Shown: positions 33,523 to 47,045, counted from the first letter of the stretch. The stretch: DNA of 64,000 nucleotides from Streptomyces sp. B21-083 (GCF_036898825.1 NZ_JARUND010000002.1:3534001-3598000), one strand, 5' to 3'. Translations and numbers: made by a program. The notes: generated from the sequence alone by a model not told the origin.

Positions 33523-36500
33523 CTCGGCGGGCTCCCTCGGGGTCGTAGAGGACGGGGCTCGCGACGGTCACCGGGACCAGCCGGTCACCCACGGGTGCGT
33601 ACAGGCGTTCGCCGACGCGTTCCCGGCCGCCCTTGATCAGGGCGAGCGCGAAGGTCCGGCCGAGGGCCGCGCTGCGGTAGCTGGAGGTGACATGGCCGAG
33701 CATCGGGACGGGCGGCGCGGGCAGCTCGCTGTCGGCGACCAGCTGGGTGCCCTCGGGGAGGAACGCGCCGGGGTCGTCCGGAAGCAGGCCGACCAACTGC
33801 TTGCGGTCGGGGCGGACGGCGTCGGCACGGGCGTACGACCGCTTGCCGATGAAGTCGGGCTTCTTCTTCGACACCACCCAGCTCATGCCGAGGTCCTGCG
33901 GAGTGACGGTGCCGTCGGTGTCCTGGCCGATGATCGGGTAGCCCTTCTCGGCACGCAGGACGTGCATGGTCTCCGTGCCGTAGGGGGTGATGCCGTACGG
34001 GGCGCCGGCCTCGTACAGCGCCTCCCAGAGGGTGCGGGCCTCCCACGGCGACACGTTGATCTCGTAGGCCAGTTCGCCGGAGAAGCTGATCCGGCAGACC
34101 CGTGCGTCGATGCCCGCGACGGGCGTCTCGCGCCACGCCATGAACGGGAAGTCGGCGTTGTCCACGGCCAGTTGGGGCGCCAGGGAGCCGAGGACCGCGC
34201 GGGAGCGGGGGCCCACCAGGGCGACGGTGGCCCACTGTTCGGTGACGGAGGTGCAGTGGACGCGCAGGTCCGGCCACTCGGTCTGCGACCACTCCTCCAT
34301 CCAGTCCAGTACGGCGGCGGCGTTGCCCGTCGTCGTGGTGACCAGGAAGCGGTCGGGGGCGAGGCGGATGACGGTTCCGTCGTCGAAGACCATGCCGTCC
34401 GGGCGGCACATCACGCCGTAGCGGATCATGCCGACCTTCAGGGTGCTCATCATGTTGGTGTAGAGCAGGTCGAGGAAGGCTCCCGCGTCCGGGCCCTGGA
34501 CGTCGATCTTGCCGAGGGTGGAGGCGTCCATGAAGGCCACGCTGTCGCGGGCGGCGGCGCACTCGCGCAGGACTGCCGCCTCCATGTCCTCGCCGGCCTG
34601 CGGGTAGTACCAGGGGCGCTTCCACTGGCCGACGTTCTCGAAGAGCGCGCCGTGCTCGATGTGCCAGGCGTGCAGTGCGGTCGTCCGGATCGGGTCGTGC
34701 AGCGCGCCCCGGTCGCGGCCCGCGAGGGTGGCGAAGGAGACGGGCGTGTACGGCGGCCGGAACGTGGTCGTGCCGAGCGCCGAGATGTCCACGCCGAGCA
34801 GCGCGGCGACGATACCGCTGGCCAGGAGGCCGGACGTCTTGCCCTGGTCGTTGGCGGTGCCCGCCGTCGTGTAGCGCTTGGTGTGCTCCACCGACCGCAT
34901 ACCGGCGCCGGTGGCGCGGGCCAGGTCGTCCACGCTGACGTCACGCTGGAGGTCGACGAAGGAGTGCGTGTCGGAGGCGTCGGGGATGGCGTACACGTGC
35001 ATGGGCGGGGTGGTCGGCGGTTCGGCGGCCGGGGTCGGGAGGTGGGGTGCCTCGGGGGTGTAGCCCTCCGCCGCGAGTGCGCGGGAGGCCGCGTCCACGC
35101 CCTGGGCGAGGACCGAGGGCAGGTCAAGCGCTCCGGCCGCGCTGCCCGCGACCTCGACGGCCTGACGGCAGTTGTCGGGGACGAAGGTGCCGAGCGCGTT
35201 GTCGTAGCGGAGCTTGCCGCCCGCCTGGCTGAACAGGTGGGCCACCGGGTTCCAGCCGCCGGAGACGAGGAGGAGGTCGGCGGCGAACTCCCGTCGGCCT
35301 GTGCTTCCGCCGGACTCTGTGGGCTCGCCTTCGTACGGGGCGATGCTTACGGCGGTCAGGCGCGGGTCGCCTGGCGTGCCGCCTTGCACGTCACCTTGCG
35401 AGTCGCCTTGCACATCGCCTTGCGTGCCTACGACCGCGTGTCCGGCGAGCACCTCGATGCCGGCCGCCCTCGCGCGTTCGGCCCACTCCCCCGGGTAGGG
35501 GCGGGTGTCGACGATCGCCGGCACGTCCACGCCCGCTGCCGTGAGGTCCAGTGCCGCCGCGTACGCGCTGTCGTTCGTCGTGAACACGACCGCTCTGCGG
35601 CCGGGCAGGACGCCGTGCCGGTTGACGTACGTACGCGCCGAGGCGGCCAGCATCACACCGGGGCGGTCGTTGTCCGCGAAGGCCAGGGAGCGTTCGTGGG
35701 CGCCGGTCGCGAGGACGACCCGGCGGGCGCGGATGCGCCAGACGCGTTCGCGGGAGACGTTCTCGGGGGCGGCTGCGCCGAGGTGGTTGGTGCGGCGCTC
35801 GACGGCGAGGAGGTGGTTGTCGTCGTAGTAGCCGAAGACCGTGGTGCGGGACAGGACTCGCACGTCCGGGGCTGCTTCCAGGCGGCCCGTGGTCTCCGCC
35901 ACCCAGTCGAGGTGTTCGCCCGTGCCCAGGAGGCTGCCGCCCGGCTCCGGACGGTCGTCGGCGAGGATGACGCGGGCGCCGGTGCGGGCGGCTGCGGCGG
36001 CTGCGGCGAGGCCTGCGGGGCCCGCGCCGACGATCAGCAGGTCGCAGTGGGCGTGTACGGCGTCGTAGCGGGCGGGGTCGGGGGTGGTGGCCAGGCGGCC
36101 CTGGCCGGGGAGGCTGGTTGCCGCCAGGCCGTCGTACAGCTCGACGGTGGTGGCGGGGAGCATCGGCTCGGGGAACGGAGCCTCGATCTGGATGACGGCG
36201 TTGGGCTCTTCGGGGCCGGCGGAGAAGATGCCTCGGGGGCGGCCGAGTTTGATGCTGGTGCCTGTGTGGATGATGCCGTTGGCGAGGAGGGCGGAGGCGA
36301 GGGTGTCGCCTTCGTAGCCCTGGTGTTCGGTGCCGTCGAAGGTGAAGGTGAGGGGGTGATCGCGGTTGATCCGGCCTCGGGTGGGGTGTCTGAACGGCTG
36401 GGATTCCTCCCCCACCCCGCCCCTTCCCGAAAGTTCTGGGGGCTCCGCCCCCAGGCCCCCGGTCGGCCCTGAAGGGGCCTCGTCCTCAAACGCCGGACGG

Positions 36501-36907
36501 GCTGAGGGTGTGGGCCTCTGCTCAACACTCCCCGGAGAAGCTGACAATGCGGGCCCGTGCTCGACAGTTGCCGGAGAGGCTGCAGAAGCCTTCCGGGGCT
36601 GGGGAGTTGCCGCCGTGACGCCCGCATCCTCGGTGGCCGGGGGACGCTCCTCCCCCGCCCTGTACACCGCCAGGATCTCGTTCGTCCCCGTGTTCCGGAC
36701 CGCGTTGAACCAGCGGCGGCAGCCCGCGCCGTGGTTCCAGCGTTCGGCGAAGGGGCCCTTCGGGTTGTCGCGGAAGAACAGGTACCGGGCCCACTCCTCG
36801 TCGGTGAGGGCCGACGGGTCCTCGGGGTACGGCACATGTGCCTGGCCGCCGTAGTGGAACTCGGCCTCGTCGCGGGGCCCGCACCACGGGCAGGGGATGA
36901 GCAGCAT
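33515..36907 (-). CDS. soxA: Fused sarcosine oxidase delta-alpha polypeptide (SoxD-SoxA)
   Basis: 1,130 residues in one open frame. Residues 1-84 are a complete SoxD with zinc ligands in IPCPWCG and HGAGCRRWF. Residues 177-1130 are a complete SoxA: RGRINRDHPLTFTFDG, GTSIKLGRPRG, NAD-site IVGAGPAGLAAAAAAARTGA and C-terminal folate-binding GCV_T domain. SoxD and SoxA are normally separate proteins. Here a 92-residue linker of low complexity joins them; part of it (about residues 137-169) is translated from a dispersed intergenic repeat. SoxA might also be started internally at the GTG at 36619. The complex oxidises sarcosine to glycine, transferring the methyl to tetrahydrofolate and yielding H2O2. 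A frameshift or missed stop by sequencing error cannot be excluded. Confidence 0.85.
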   Translation of the reverse strand: MLLIPCPWCGPRDEAEFHYGGQAHVPYPEDPSALTDEEWARYLFFRDNPKGPFAERWNHGAGCRRWFNAVRNTGTNEILAVYRAGEERPPATEDAGVTAATPQPRKASAASPATVEHGPALSASPGSVEQRPTPSARPAFEDEAPSGPTGGLGAEPPELSGRGGVGEESQPFRHPTRGRINRDHPLTFTFDGTEHQGYEGDTLASALLANGIIHTGTSIKLGRPRGIFSAGPEEPNAVIQIEAPFPEPMLPATTVELYDGLAATSLPGQGRLATTPDPARYDAVHAHCDLLIVGAGPAGLAAAAAAARTGARVILADDRPEPGGSLLGTGEHLDWVAETTGRLEAAPDVRVLSRTTVFGYYDDNHLLAVERRTNHLGAAAPENVSRERVWRIRARRVVLATGAHERSLAFADNDRPGVMLAASARTYVNRHGVLPGRRAVVFTTNDSAYAAALDLTAAGVDVPAIVDTRPYPGEWAERARAAGIEVLAGHAVVGTQGDVQGDSQGDVQGGTPGDPRLTAVSIAPYEGEPTESGGSTGRREFAADLLLVSGGWNPVAHLFSQAGGKLRYDNALGTFVPDNCRQAVEVAGSAAGALDLPSVLAQGVDAASRALAAEGYTPEAPHLPTPAAEPPTTPPMHVYAIPDASDTHSFVDLQRDVSVDDLARATGAGMRSVEHTKRYTTAGTANDQGKTSGLLASGIVAALLGVDISALGTTTFRPPYTPVSFATLAGRDRGALHDPIRTTALHAWHIEHGALFENVGQWKRPWYYPQAGEDMEAAVLRECAAARDSVAFMDASTLGKIDVQGPDAGAFLDLLYTNMMSTLKVGMIRYGVMCRPDGMVFDDGTVIRLAPDRFLVTTTTGNAAAVLDWMEEWSQTEWPDLRVHCTSVTEQWATVALVGPRSRAVLGSLAPQLAVDNADFPFMAWRETPVAGIDARVCRISFSGELAYEINVSPWEARTLWEALYEAGAPYGITPYGTETMHVLRAEKGYPIIGQDTDGTVTPQDLGMSWVVSKKKPDFIGKRSYARADAVRPDRKQLVGLLPDDPGAFLPEGTQLVADSELPAPPVPMLGHVTSSYRSAALGRTFALALIKGGRERVGERLYAPVGDRLVPVTVASPVLYDPEGARRDG
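36401..36499 (-). repeat. Dispersed GC-rich Streptomyces repeat inside the soxDA frame
   Basis: The segment GTCCGGCGTTTGAGGACGAG, then CCTTCAGGGCC, GGGGGC...GCCCCC hairpin and CTTTCGGGAAGGGGCGGG is a familiar intergenic repeat of Streptomyces chromosomes. A partial relative occurs at 40920-41035. Here it is in frame and encodes the low-complexity linker. Confidence 0.7.
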
Positions 36908-36931
36908 GTCGTTCGGCTCCCTTGGGGATCC

Positions 36932-38182
36932 CTAGTGGGCCACCGCGGCCGCGCCGTGCTCGTCGACGAGCGCGCCGGTGGTGAAACGGTCGAGCGAGAA
37001 GGGGGCGTTGAGGGGGTGGGGGCTGTCGTGGGCGATCGTGTGGGCGTAGACCCAGCCGACGCCCGGGGTGGCCTTGAAGCCCCCGGTCCCCCAGCCGCAG
37101 TTGAGGTAGAGGTTGTCCACCGGGGAGAGGCCCACGATCGGTGACGCGTCGGGGCTCACGTCCACGATGCCTCCCCAGGTGCGGAGAACGTGCGCCCGCG
37201 CGAAGACCGGGAACAGTTCCAGGGCCGCCGCCATCTGTTCCTCGATGATGTGGAACGCCCCGCGTTGCGTGTACGAGTTGTACGAGTCGATGCCCGCGCC
37301 CATCACCAACTCGCCCTTGTGCGCCTGGCTGACGTAGACGTGCACGGCGTTGGACATCACCACGGTCGGGTGCACGGGTTCGAGGAGTTCGGAGACCAGC
37401 GCCTGCAACGGGTGGCTCTGGAGCGGGAGTTCGATGCCCGCCATCGCCGCCAGGACCGAGGTGTGGCCCGCCGAGCACAGGGCCACCTTGCCCGCCGCGA
37501 TCGGACCCAGGGTCGTCTGGACCCCGACCACCCTGCCGCCGACCACGTCCAGGCCGGTGACCTCGCAGTTCTGGATGATGTCGATGCCGGCCGCGTCCGC
37601 CGAGCGGGCCAGGCCCCACGCCACGTGGTCGTGCTTGGCGATGCCCGCGCGCGGCTGGTAGGTGCCGCCCATCACCGGATAACGCACGTCCGGTGAGGTG
37701 TTGACGATCGGGCAGACCTCCTTGACCTGGTCCGCGTCGAGCCACTCCGCGTCCACGCCGTTCAGGCGGTTCGCCTCCACCCTGCGCACACTGTCGCGAA
37801 CGTCCTGGAGGCTGTGAGCCAGGTTCAGCACTCCGCGCTGGGAGAAGAGGATGGGGTAGTCCAGCTCCTCCTCCAGGCTCTCCCACAGCTTCAGCGCGTG
37901 CTCGTAGATGCCGGCGCTCTCGTCCCACAGGTAGTTGGAGCGGATGATCGTGGTGTTGCGGGCCATGTTGCCGCCCGCCAGCCACCCCTTCTCCAGCACG
38001 GCGACGTTGGTGATGCCGTGGTTCTTCGCCAGGTAGTGCGCGGTGGCGAGGCCGTGTCCGCCGCCGCCCACGACGATCACGTCGTACGAACGCTTCGGCT
38101 CGGGCGTACGCCACAGCCAGTCGGGATGCTCCGGCAGTTCGGCGCCTGGGGTACGGGGGCTGCCGGGAGTACGGGGGCTCAT
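36932..38182 (-). CDS. soxB: Sarcosine oxidase, beta subunit
   Basis: 416 residues. Dinucleotide-binding [20 protein letters not shown] near residue 35, the [16 protein letters not shown] segment around the covalent-flavin region, and C-terminal [20 protein letters not shown]. SoxB carries the FAD and FMN chemistry of heterotetrameric sarcosine oxidase in the cytoplasm. It is first in the soxB-DA-G operon; soxDA starts 24 nt after its stop. Confidence 0.95.
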   Translation of the reverse strand: MSPRTPGSPRTPGAELPEHPDWLWRTPEPKRSYDVIVVGGGGHGLATAHYLAKNHGITNVAVLEKGWLAGGNMARNTTIIRSNYLWDESAGIYEHALKLWESLEEELDYPILFSQRGVLNLAHSLQDVRDSVRRVEANRLNGVDAEWLDADQVKEVCPIVNTSPDVRYPVMGGTYQPRAGIAKHDHVAWGLARSADAAGIDIIQNCEVTGLDVVGGRVVGVQTTLGPIAAGKVALCSAGHTSVLAAMAGIELPLQSHPLQALVSELLEPVHPTVVMSNAVHVYVSQAHKGELVMGAGIDSYNSYTQRGAFHIIEEQMAAALELFPVFARAHVLRTWGGIVDVSPDASPIVGLSPVDNLYLNCGWGTGGFKATPGVGWVYAHTIAHDSPHPLNAPFSLDRFTTGALVDEHGAAAVAH

Positions 38183-38223
38183 CGCGCGTCTCCGCCTTCT
38201 GGGTCATCTGCGGCAAGTTGACT

Positions 38224-38273
38224 GGGGGCGGGCGAAGCCCCCCAAAGGGGCGCGGGGAACTGCGCGACCAGCC
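38224..38273. repeat. Dispersed intergenic repeat, copy 1
   Basis: Contains GGGGCGCGGGGAACTGCGCG, followed by ACCAGCC, preceded by a GGGGGC/GCCCCC hairpin. It lies between the dimethylglycine oxidase gene and soxB. Copies also occur at 60605-60642 and 61862-61890. Confidence 0.8.
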
Positions 38274-38326
38274 ACGACGGCGCCGCGGCGAACCGACAAC
38301 CCGACACCGCCCCTCCAGCGGAGCGC

Positions 38327-40852
<2,526 letters not shown>

Positions 40853-40919
40853 CTCAATGTGCCTGCCGGGCAGGTGGGTGTCAAGAGGTTCCGAGGGTGA
40901 TGGACGGGGTCGGTATGTC

Positions 40920-41035
40920 AGCCCGTCTGGGGTCCCCCCTCTGGGGGAGTTTGAGGACAAGGCCCGTTCAGGGCCGTAGCGGGGGTTCGGGGGCGCAGCC
41001 CCCGATGGGGGTCCCCCTCTGGGGGAGGGACGGGC
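40920..41035. repeat. Dispersed GC-rich repeat with a duplicated 19-bp end
   Basis: GGGGTCCCCCCTCTGGGGGA near 40930 recurs as GGGGGTCCCCCTCTGGGGGA near 41008. Between them are the TTTGAGGACAAGGCC, TTCAGGGCC and GGGGGC/GCCCCC modules also seen in the soxDA linker. Lies in the gene-free 366 bp between the substrate-binding protein and dimethylglycine oxidase genes and may act as a terminator. Confidence 0.75.
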
Positions 41036-41140
41036 AGGGGCGGCGGGGGCGAGACACGGCAATGCCCGGCAGGCGGTGCGCAGGTACGCGCACCGCCCAC
41101 CGGGCATTCATGCTCAGCACATTTCAGGACGCCTCAGGCC

Positions 41141-42130
41141 TCACTTGATCCAGGCGTCGACCTTCGCCCTGTTGGCGTCAACCCACTTCTTCGCCGCCGC
41201 CTCCGGGGTCATCTTGTCCTCGGCTATGTACTTGGCCACGGTGTTCTGGTCGTCGTTCGTCCAGGTGAAGTTCTTGACCAGGTCATAGGCGGGGCTGCCC
41301 GACTTGGCGAACTTGGCACTGACGATCTTGTCGAGCTTGTACACGGGGTAGTCGCAGGCGATCTTCTCCGCGTCGGCGTCGCAACCCGCCTTGTAGTCAG
41401 GCAGCTTGACCTTGACGAGGGGCACCTCGGCCATGAACCACTGGGGCTCGTAGAAGTAGCCGATCACCCATTCCTTGTCCTTCTCGGCCTTGCGGAAGGC
41501 CTGGATGAGCGCGGTCTCGCTGCCCGCGTACACCACCTTGAAGTCCAGCTTCAGGTTCTTGACCAGCGCCTCGTCGTTGGTGACGAACGACGGGTCGCCG
41601 TCGAGGAGTTGGCCCTTGCCGCCCGACTCGGAGGTCTTGAACTTCGCCGCGTACTTGTCGAGGTTGTTCCAGTCGAGGATGTCCGGGTGGGCCTTGGCGA
41701 GCCACGGCGGCACGTACCAGCCGATCAGGCCTTCGTTGCCGGTCGGGCCGACCTCGACAGCCGTCTTCTGGTCGGTGATGTACTTCTTCTTCAGGTCGTC
41801 GTGACCCCAGTTCTCGATGACGGCGTCGACCTCGCCCGTCCCGAAGCCCTGCCAGGCGATCTCCTCCTTCAGGTCCTTCTTGGTGACCTTGCAGCCGAGG
41901 TTCTTCTCCGCGACGTACGCGACGACCGCCGCGTTCGCCTCGTAGCCGACCCACGGGTTGACCGCGAGGTTGAAGGTGCCGCACTTCCCGGAGGACCCCG
42001 CGGACCCGGCGGAGGTGTCGGAGCCCGAGGAGGTGTCACCGACCTTCGCGCCGCCGCAGGCGGTGAGGGTGAGGGCGAGGACGGCCATGCCGGCCGCGCC
42101 GACTCTCCACTGTGTTGCTTGCCTTGCCAT
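41141..42130 (-). CDS. Glycine betaine ABC transporter substrate-binding lipoprotein
   Basis: 329 residues. A lipoprotein signal ends in LTLTAC (lipobox), then an OpuAC-type domain: GTFNLAVNPWVGYEANAAVV, VIENWGHDDLKKKYI, GLIGWYVPPWLAKAHPDI and WVIGYFYEPQWFMAEVPL. Aromatic residues (Trp in NPWVGYE, WYVPPW, PQWFM) are those that cage the trimethylammonium group. GGAG precedes the ATG at 42130. It is the last gene of the transporter operon, 13 nt after the permease. Confidence 0.94.
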   Translation of the reverse strand: MARQATQWRVGAAGMAVLALTLTACGGAKVGDTSSGSDTSAGSAGSSGKCGTFNLAVNPWVGYEANAAVVAYVAEKNLGCKVTKKDLKEEIAWQGFGTGEVDAVIENWGHDDLKKKYITDQKTAVEVGPTGNEGLIGWYVPPWLAKAHPDILDWNNLDKYAAKFKTSESGGKGQLLDGDPSFVTNDEALVKNLKLDFKVVYAGSETALIQAFRKAEKDKEWVIGYFYEPQWFMAEVPLVKVKLPDYKAGCDADAEKIACDYPVYKLDKIVSAKFAKSGSPAYDLVKNFTWTNDDQNTVAKYIAEDKMTPEAAAKKWVDANRAKVDAWIK

Positions 42131-42143
42131 GGTGGTTAGCTCC

Positions 42144-44165
42144 TTACGCGCCTGCACGCCGCGCCGCTGCCTGAGTGATCCGGTCGAACATGACTCCGAG
42201 AAGGACGATGGCCAGCCCCGCCGCCAGCCCCTTCCCGTACAGCTGCCCCTGCGAGAAGCCGGCCACGACGTCGTAGCCGAGGGCGCCCGCGCCTACCAGG
42301 CCGCCCACAACAACCATCGACAGCACGTAGATCAGACCCTGGTTGGTGGCCAGGGTCAGAGCGCTGCGTGCCATCGGCAGCTGGACCTTGGTGATGATCT
42401 GCCAGGTGTTGCACCCGGCGGAGGTGGCCGCCTCCACGGTGGTCGCGGGCACGTTCCGTATCCCGTCCGCGATGATCTTCATGGCGACGGGGGCCGCGTA
42501 GACGATGGCCGCGACGATCGCCGTGAAGCGGGTCGCGCCGAACAGGGCGAGGAACGGTACGAGGTAGACGAACGGCGGCATGACCTGCGCCGCGTCGAGG
42601 GTGGGCCGGATCAGCCGGTCGGCGAGCTGGCTGCGGCCCATCCACACACCGACGACGACGGCCAGCAGTATCGTCATGACCGTGGCGACGAGCGTGGACG
42701 CCAGGGTCGTCATGCTGTCCGACCAGACACCGGTGGCGACCAGCAGCCCCACGCACACGGCCGTGGTGACCCCGGACCGCCAGCCGCCCAGCACCACCGC
42801 GAGCCCGACCAGGACCGCGCCGACGAGCCACCAGGGCGAGTCGGTCAGCAGGGTCTGGAACGGGTTGAGCAGGCCGTTGGTGAGGGCGTCGCGGAACGCG
42901 TTCGTCAGGCCCGACAGGTTGTCCTGCACCCAGGTGCTCGCGGTGTCGGCGCCACTCGCGACGGAACTGCCGACGCTGCCCTCGCCGGGGAACTCCGCCG
43001 CCCATACGTAGGTGTGCGACAGATAGACGAGGACGGCGGTGACGGCCGCTCCCGCGACCACCAACTGCCGCCTGTACGCGAGGAGTCGGCCGCCCGAGCG
43101 CCGGGCGGCCTCCTCGCGTCCGCTCGCGGCGGTCGTGATGCGGTCGAGGACGATGGCCATGACGACGATGGCGAGGCCCGCGTTGAAGGCCGTACCGACG
43201 TCGAGCGACTGGAGGGCCTGGAAGACGGTCTTGCCGAGGCCGGGCGCGTCGATCAGGGCGGCGATGGTGACCATGGCGAGGGCGGCCATGATGGTCTGGT
43301 TGACGCCCATCACGACGGTCCGCTTCGACATCGGCAGCAGGACCTTCAGCAGCGACTGCCAGCGGGTCGCGCCCAGCGAGTCCGCCGCCTCAACGGTGGT
43401 CTCCGGCACGGACCGGATGGCGTGCGCGGTGATCCGGATCGCCGGCGGGGCCGCGTAGACGACGGTGGCGATGACGGCGGAGGCGCCGCCGATGAGGAAG
43501 AAAAGGGTCAGCGGGGCGAGGTAGACCATGGTGGGCATCGTCTGCATGAAGTCCAGGAACGGCGTCATGATCTTGTTGACGCGGCCGGACAGCCCCGCCC
43601 ACACGCCCAGCGGGATCGCGAACAGCAGCGCCACGAACACCGCCGACAGCGTCAGCGCCAGGGTGTCCATGCTCTCCTGCCACAGCCCCTGCAGCCCGAA
43701 GAAGACGAACCCGGCGACGGTCAGCAGCGCCACCCGCCAGTTGCCCACCGCCCAGGAGACGAACCCGGCGATGCCGACGACCCCGAGCCAGCCGATCTGC
43801 GGCAGGGGACGGGAGTCGGACGGCTGGGAGATCAGGTGCTGGACGAGGGTCACCAGGTTGTCGATGACCAGGCGGATCTCGTTGAAGAAGTAGAGGAAGA
43901 GCGGGTTGGAGTTGCGGTCGGCGCCGATCGAGTCGTTGACGTCGTTCAGCCACCGGTGCAGCCCGGTGAGGTCCGCCGCCGCGAGCGTCAGGGTGTTCGT
44001 GCCGCGCAGTACGGCGAACAGCACCAGCCAGACGACGAGGATCGCCCCGACCACCATGCGCCGGCTGACCCGTCGTACGGCCGCGACGGGCCGCGCGGTC
44101 TCGGGTGCCGCGTCCTGCGGTTGCGGCGGCTCCGGTACCGGGGGTTTCTCCATGGCGACGGTCAT
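42144..44165 (-). CDS. Glycine betaine ABC transporter permease, two-domain fusion
   Basis: 673 residues with two BPD-type permease domains in one chain. The first spans about residues 150-330 with the EAA motif in [21 protein letters not shown]; the second about 480-660 with [20 protein letters not shown]. Multiple hydrophobic helices and a hydrophilic N-terminus are present. A single polypeptide replaces the usual homodimer. Its ATG overlaps the ATPase stop (ATGA, 44162-44165). Confidence 0.93.
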   Translation of the reverse strand: MTVAMEKPPVPEPPQPQDAAPETARPVAAVRRVSRRMVVGAILVVWLVLFAVLRGTNTLTLAAADLTGLHRWLNDVNDSIGADRNSNPLFLYFFNEIRLVIDNLVTLVQHLISQPSDSRPLPQIGWLGVVGIAGFVSWAVGNWRVALLTVAGFVFFGLQGLWQESMDTLALTLSAVFVALLFAIPLGVWAGLSGRVNKIMTPFLDFMQTMPTMVYLAPLTLFFLIGGASAVIATVVYAAPPAIRITAHAIRSVPETTVEAADSLGATRWQSLLKVLLPMSKRTVVMGVNQTIMAALAMVTIAALIDAPGLGKTVFQALQSLDVGTAFNAGLAIVVMAIVLDRITTAASGREEAARRSGGRLLAYRRQLVVAGAAVTAVLVYLSHTYVWAAEFPGEGSVGSSVASGADTASTWVQDNLSGLTNAFRDALTNGLLNPFQTLLTDSPWWLVGAVLVGLAVVLGGWRSGVTTAVCVGLLVATGVWSDSMTTLASTLVATVMTILLAVVVGVWMGRSQLADRLIRPTLDAAQVMPPFVYLVPFLALFGATRFTAIVAAIVYAAPVAMKIIADGIRNVPATTVEAATSAGCNTWQIITKVQLPMARSALTLATNQGLIYVLSMVVVGGLVGAGALGYDVVAGFSQGQLYGKGLAAGLAIVLLGVMFDRITQAAARRAGA

Positions 44166-45271
44166 CGCACGTCGCCTTCCTGCGCCTGTCCCTGTCCTTG
44201 CCCGGCGACGACCGCGAGGATCTCCTCGTCGCCGACGATGCCGAGCAGCTTGCCGTTCTCGACGACCTTGACCGGCTTCTCGGCGGCGAGGACGGCCCGG
44301 GTGGCCTCCCGCACGACGACGTCCGGACCCAGCTCGGGACCGTCGAGGGCGTCGCCGTCCACCGCCGGGCGCATGATCCAGCGCAGGGTGAGGACGTCGG
44401 CGCGCGGCACGTCCTTCACGAACTCGCGTACGTAGTCGTCGGCGGGAGCGCCCACCAACTCGTCGCCCGTCCCGCACTGCACCATCTTGCCGTCGCGCAT
44501 GATGAGGATGCGGTCGCCGAGTTTGAGCGCCTCGGAGAGGTCGTGGGTGATGAACACCATCGTCTTGCCGACCTCGTGATGCAGCCGGATGACCTCGTTC
44601 TGCATGTCACGCCGGATCAGCGGGTCGAGCGCCGAGAACGGCTCGTCGAAGAGCAGGACTTCCGGGTCGCCCGCCAACGCCCTTGCCAGGCCCACGCGTT
44701 GCTGCATACCGCCGGAGAGCTGGTCGGGGTAGGAGTTCTCGTACCCGGAGAGCCCGACGAGTTCGACGACCTCCAGGGCCCGCTTCATACGCTCGGCCCT
44801 GCCCATCCCCCGTATCTCAAGCCCGAAGGCGACGTTGTCGACGACACGCCGATGGGGCAGCAGCCCGAAGTGCTGGAACACCATGGAGAACTTCTCGCGG
44901 CGCAACTGGCGCAGCCGCTTCTCGTCGGCGTCGCGGATGTTCTCGCCCTCGAAGACGATCTCGCCGGCGGTGGGCTCGATCAGCCGGGTGAGACATCGGA
45001 CCAGGGTCGACTTGCCGGAGCCCGACAGCCCCATGACCACGAACACCTCGCCGGGCGACACGTCGAAGTCGATGTCGCGTACGGCGGCCGTGCATCCCGT
45101 ACGGTCCATCAGCTCGCGTCGGGTGAGCCCACACAGCTCCTCCGACTCCGGCACCCGGTCGGCCTTCGGCCCGAACACCTTCCACAGGCCGCGCACGGAG
45201 ATGACCGGCGTGCCGTCCGAGTCCTGGGACGTGCCGCGCCGCTGCGGCACCTCGGTCTGTACTGGGGTCAC
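44162..45271 (-). CDS. Glycine betaine ABC transporter ATPase (ProV/OpuAA-type, CBS tail)
   Basis: 369 residues. The N-terminal insertion [20 protein letters not shown] is typical of ProV/OpuAA; Walker [10 protein letters not shown], signature [16 protein letters not shown], Walker [13 protein letters not shown] and H-loop [14 protein letters not shown] follow. A CBS-like C-terminal region ([20 protein letters not shown]) could sense ionic strength, as in OpuA. I chose GTG 45271 with AGAGG at -6; the upstream frame is a shadow of betB. It starts 20 nt after the betB stop, so uptake and aldehyde oxidation share a transcript. Confidence 0.93.
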   Translation of the reverse strand: MTPVQTEVPQRRGTSQDSDGTPVISVRGLWKVFGPKADRVPESEELCGLTRRELMDRTGCTAAVRDIDFDVSPGEVFVVMGLSGSGKSTLVRCLTRLIEPTAGEIVFEGENIRDADEKRLRQLRREKFSMVFQHFGLLPHRRVVDNVAFGLEIRGMGRAERMKRALEVVELVGLSGYENSYPDQLSGGMQQRVGLARALAGDPEVLLFDEPFSALDPLIRRDMQNEVIRLHHEVGKTMVFITHDLSEALKLGDRILIMRDGKMVQCGTGDELVGAPADDYVREFVKDVPRADVLTLRWIMRPAVDGDALDGPELGPDVVVREATRAVLAAEKPVKVVENGKLLGIVGDEEILAVVAGQGQGQAQEGDVR

Positions 45272-45291
45272 GATCGACCTCTTTTCGGCGT

Positions 45292-46761
45292 TCAGCCGCG
45301 GAACCAGTGCTGCGGCCGGGGTTGGATGTTCTGCCAGATGTGCTTGGGCTCTCGGTACTCGTCCAGGCCGCTCGGTCCCAGCTCCCGGCCCACACCCGAG
45401 TGTCCGAAACCGCCCCATTCCGCCTGCGGTACGTAGGGGTGGTAGTCGTTGATCCACACGGTGCCGTGGCGCAGCGCCCGGGCGACCCGCTGGGCCTTTC
45501 CGGCGTCCTGCGTCCAGACGGCGCCCGCGAGTCCGTACTCGGTGTCGTTGGCGATGCGTACGGCGTCGTCCTCGTCCCTGAAGCGCTCGACGGTCAGTAC
45601 GGGCCCGAAGGACTCCTCGTGCACCACGCGCATGTCCTGCGTGCACTCGTCGAGGACGGTGGGCGGGTAGTAGTGGCCGCCGGCGAGCGCGGGATCGTCC
45701 GGCCGCTCACCGCCGCAGCGCAGCACGGCACCTTCGGCGAGCCCGGCGGCGACATACGCCTCGACTTTCTCCAGGTGCTGGGCGGAGATCAGGGCGCCGG
45801 TCTCGGCCTCGGCGTCGAAGGGCCCGCCGAGCCGGATCCGCCGGGCTCGCCGCACCACCTCGTCCACGAACCGATCGTGGAGGGAATCCTCGACGATGAG
45901 CCGCGCACCGGCGGAACAGACCTGCCCGGAGTGCAGGAAGACGGCGGTGAGGGCGAAGTCGACGGCCGCCTCGAAGTCGGCGTCGGCGAACACGACGTTG
46001 GGGTTCTTGCCGCCGAGTTCCAGCGCCACCTTCTTCACGCCGGCGGCGGCGGTGGCCATGACGCGCTTGCCGGTCTCCAGGCCGCCGGTGAAGGAGACCA
46101 TGTCGACGGCAGGGTCCTCGGAGAGCGGAGCGCCCACCTCGGGCCCGGCACCGAGGACGAGGTTGCCGACTCCGGCGGGGAGTCCGGCCTCCGCCAGCGC
46201 CTTCATCAGCAGGATGGAGGTGGAGGGGGTGAGTTCGCTGGGCTTGAGGACGAAGGTGTTGCCGGCGAGGAGGGCCGGAGCGACCTTCCAACTGGCTTGC
46301 AGGAGAGGGTAGTTCCAAGGGGTGATCAGCCCACACACCCCGACGGGCTCGTAGACGACGCGACTGATGGCGTCGTCCCGCCCGGTGTCGATGACGCGGC
46401 CGGCATCCGTACCCCCGATCCCGCCGTAATGACGGAAGCAGGAGACGACGTCGGCGATGTCGTACTCGCTCTCCACCAGCCGCTTGCCGGTGTCCAGCGA
46501 CTCGGCGCGGGCGAACTCCTTGGCGTCGCGCTCCATGATGCCGGCGGTGCGCAGCAGCAGTTGGCCGCGCTCCCGCTCGGGGGTACGCGGCCAGGGTCCT
46601 GTGTCGAAGGCGCGGCGGGCGGCGGCGATCGCGGCCTCGGCGTCGGGACGTGTCGCCTCCGAGACGGTGGCGGCGAGCCTGCCGTCAGCGGGACATCGGA
46701 TTTCGCGGCGGCCACCGGCCACCGGCTCCCGCCATTCACCGTCCACATACAGGTCTGCCAC
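45292..46761 (-). CDS. betB: Betaine aldehyde dehydrogenase
   Basis: 489 residues of the ALDH superfamily: catalytic Glu in [17 protein letters not shown], Cys in [19 protein letters not shown]-binding [11 protein letters not shown] and [20 protein letters not shown]. The end [20 protein letters not shown] and context of betaine transporter and catabolic genes point to betaine aldehyde oxidation, though other amino aldehydes are possible. It heads the betB-transporter operon. The 284-bp divergent region shared with purU carries GTTGCG-type sites. Confidence 0.9.
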   Translation of the reverse strand: MADLYVDGEWREPVAGGRREIRCPADGRLAATVSEATRPDAEAAIAAARRAFDTGPWPRTPERERGQLLLRTAGIMERDAKEFARAESLDTGKRLVESEYDIADVVSCFRHYGGIGGTDAGRVIDTGRDDAISRVVYEPVGVCGLITPWNYPLLQASWKVAPALLAGNTFVLKPSELTPSTSILLMKALAEAGLPAGVGNLVLGAGPEVGAPLSEDPAVDMVSFTGGLETGKRVMATAAAGVKKVALELGGKNPNVVFADADFEAAVDFALTAVFLHSGQVCSAGARLIVEDSLHDRFVDEVVRRARRIRLGGPFDAEAETGALISAQHLEKVEAYVAAGLAEGAVLRCGGERPDDPALAGGHYYPPTVLDECTQDMRVVHEESFGPVLTVERFRDEDDAVRIANDTEYGLAGAVWTQDAGKAQRVARALRHGTVWINDYHPYVPQAEWGGFGHSGVGRELGPSGLDEYREPKHIWQNIQPRPQHWFRG

Positions 46762-46786
46762 GCGCCAAGCCTTTCAACAGAAATTC

Positions 46787-46802
46787 GTTGCGCATCGTGC
46801 AC
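46787..46802 (-). promoter_or_regulatory. GTTGCG-type site before betB
   Basis: GTTGCGCATCGTGCAC (46787-46802), 26 nt upstream of the betB ATG, resembles the GTTGCG/GTGCG sites at betA, purU and the ferredoxin gene. Confidence 0.4.
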
Positions 46803-46997
46803 CCAATTGCTTGTGGTGGAACACCCTCGCGAATGTGCGGACATACGTCAAGTGGTTGGCGGATGACGATTTCGACAGGGCCTCACCAGGAGTCCGCCAG
46901 GACTCATGCATGTGCCCATCAGGGACTCGTCAGGGACTGATCAGCGGCCGGCCACGGGGCTCCACCCTTGACCGGAGCGGCCACCGAGCCGACCATG

Positions 46998-47030
46998 TTG
47001 CGTATCGCTCACCATGTTGTGCAATACGCA
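46998..47030 (+). promoter_or_regulatory. Inverted repeat before purU
   Basis: TGCGTAT (46999-47005) and ATACGCA (47024-47030) are perfect complements. Read outward they are GTTGCGTATCGC and GGTGCGTATTGC, versions of the TGCGTATAGC motif near betA, iclR and the ferredoxin gene. Position is 16 nt before the purU start. Confidence 0.55.
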
Positions 47031-47045
47031 CCAACGGAGGCCGAC

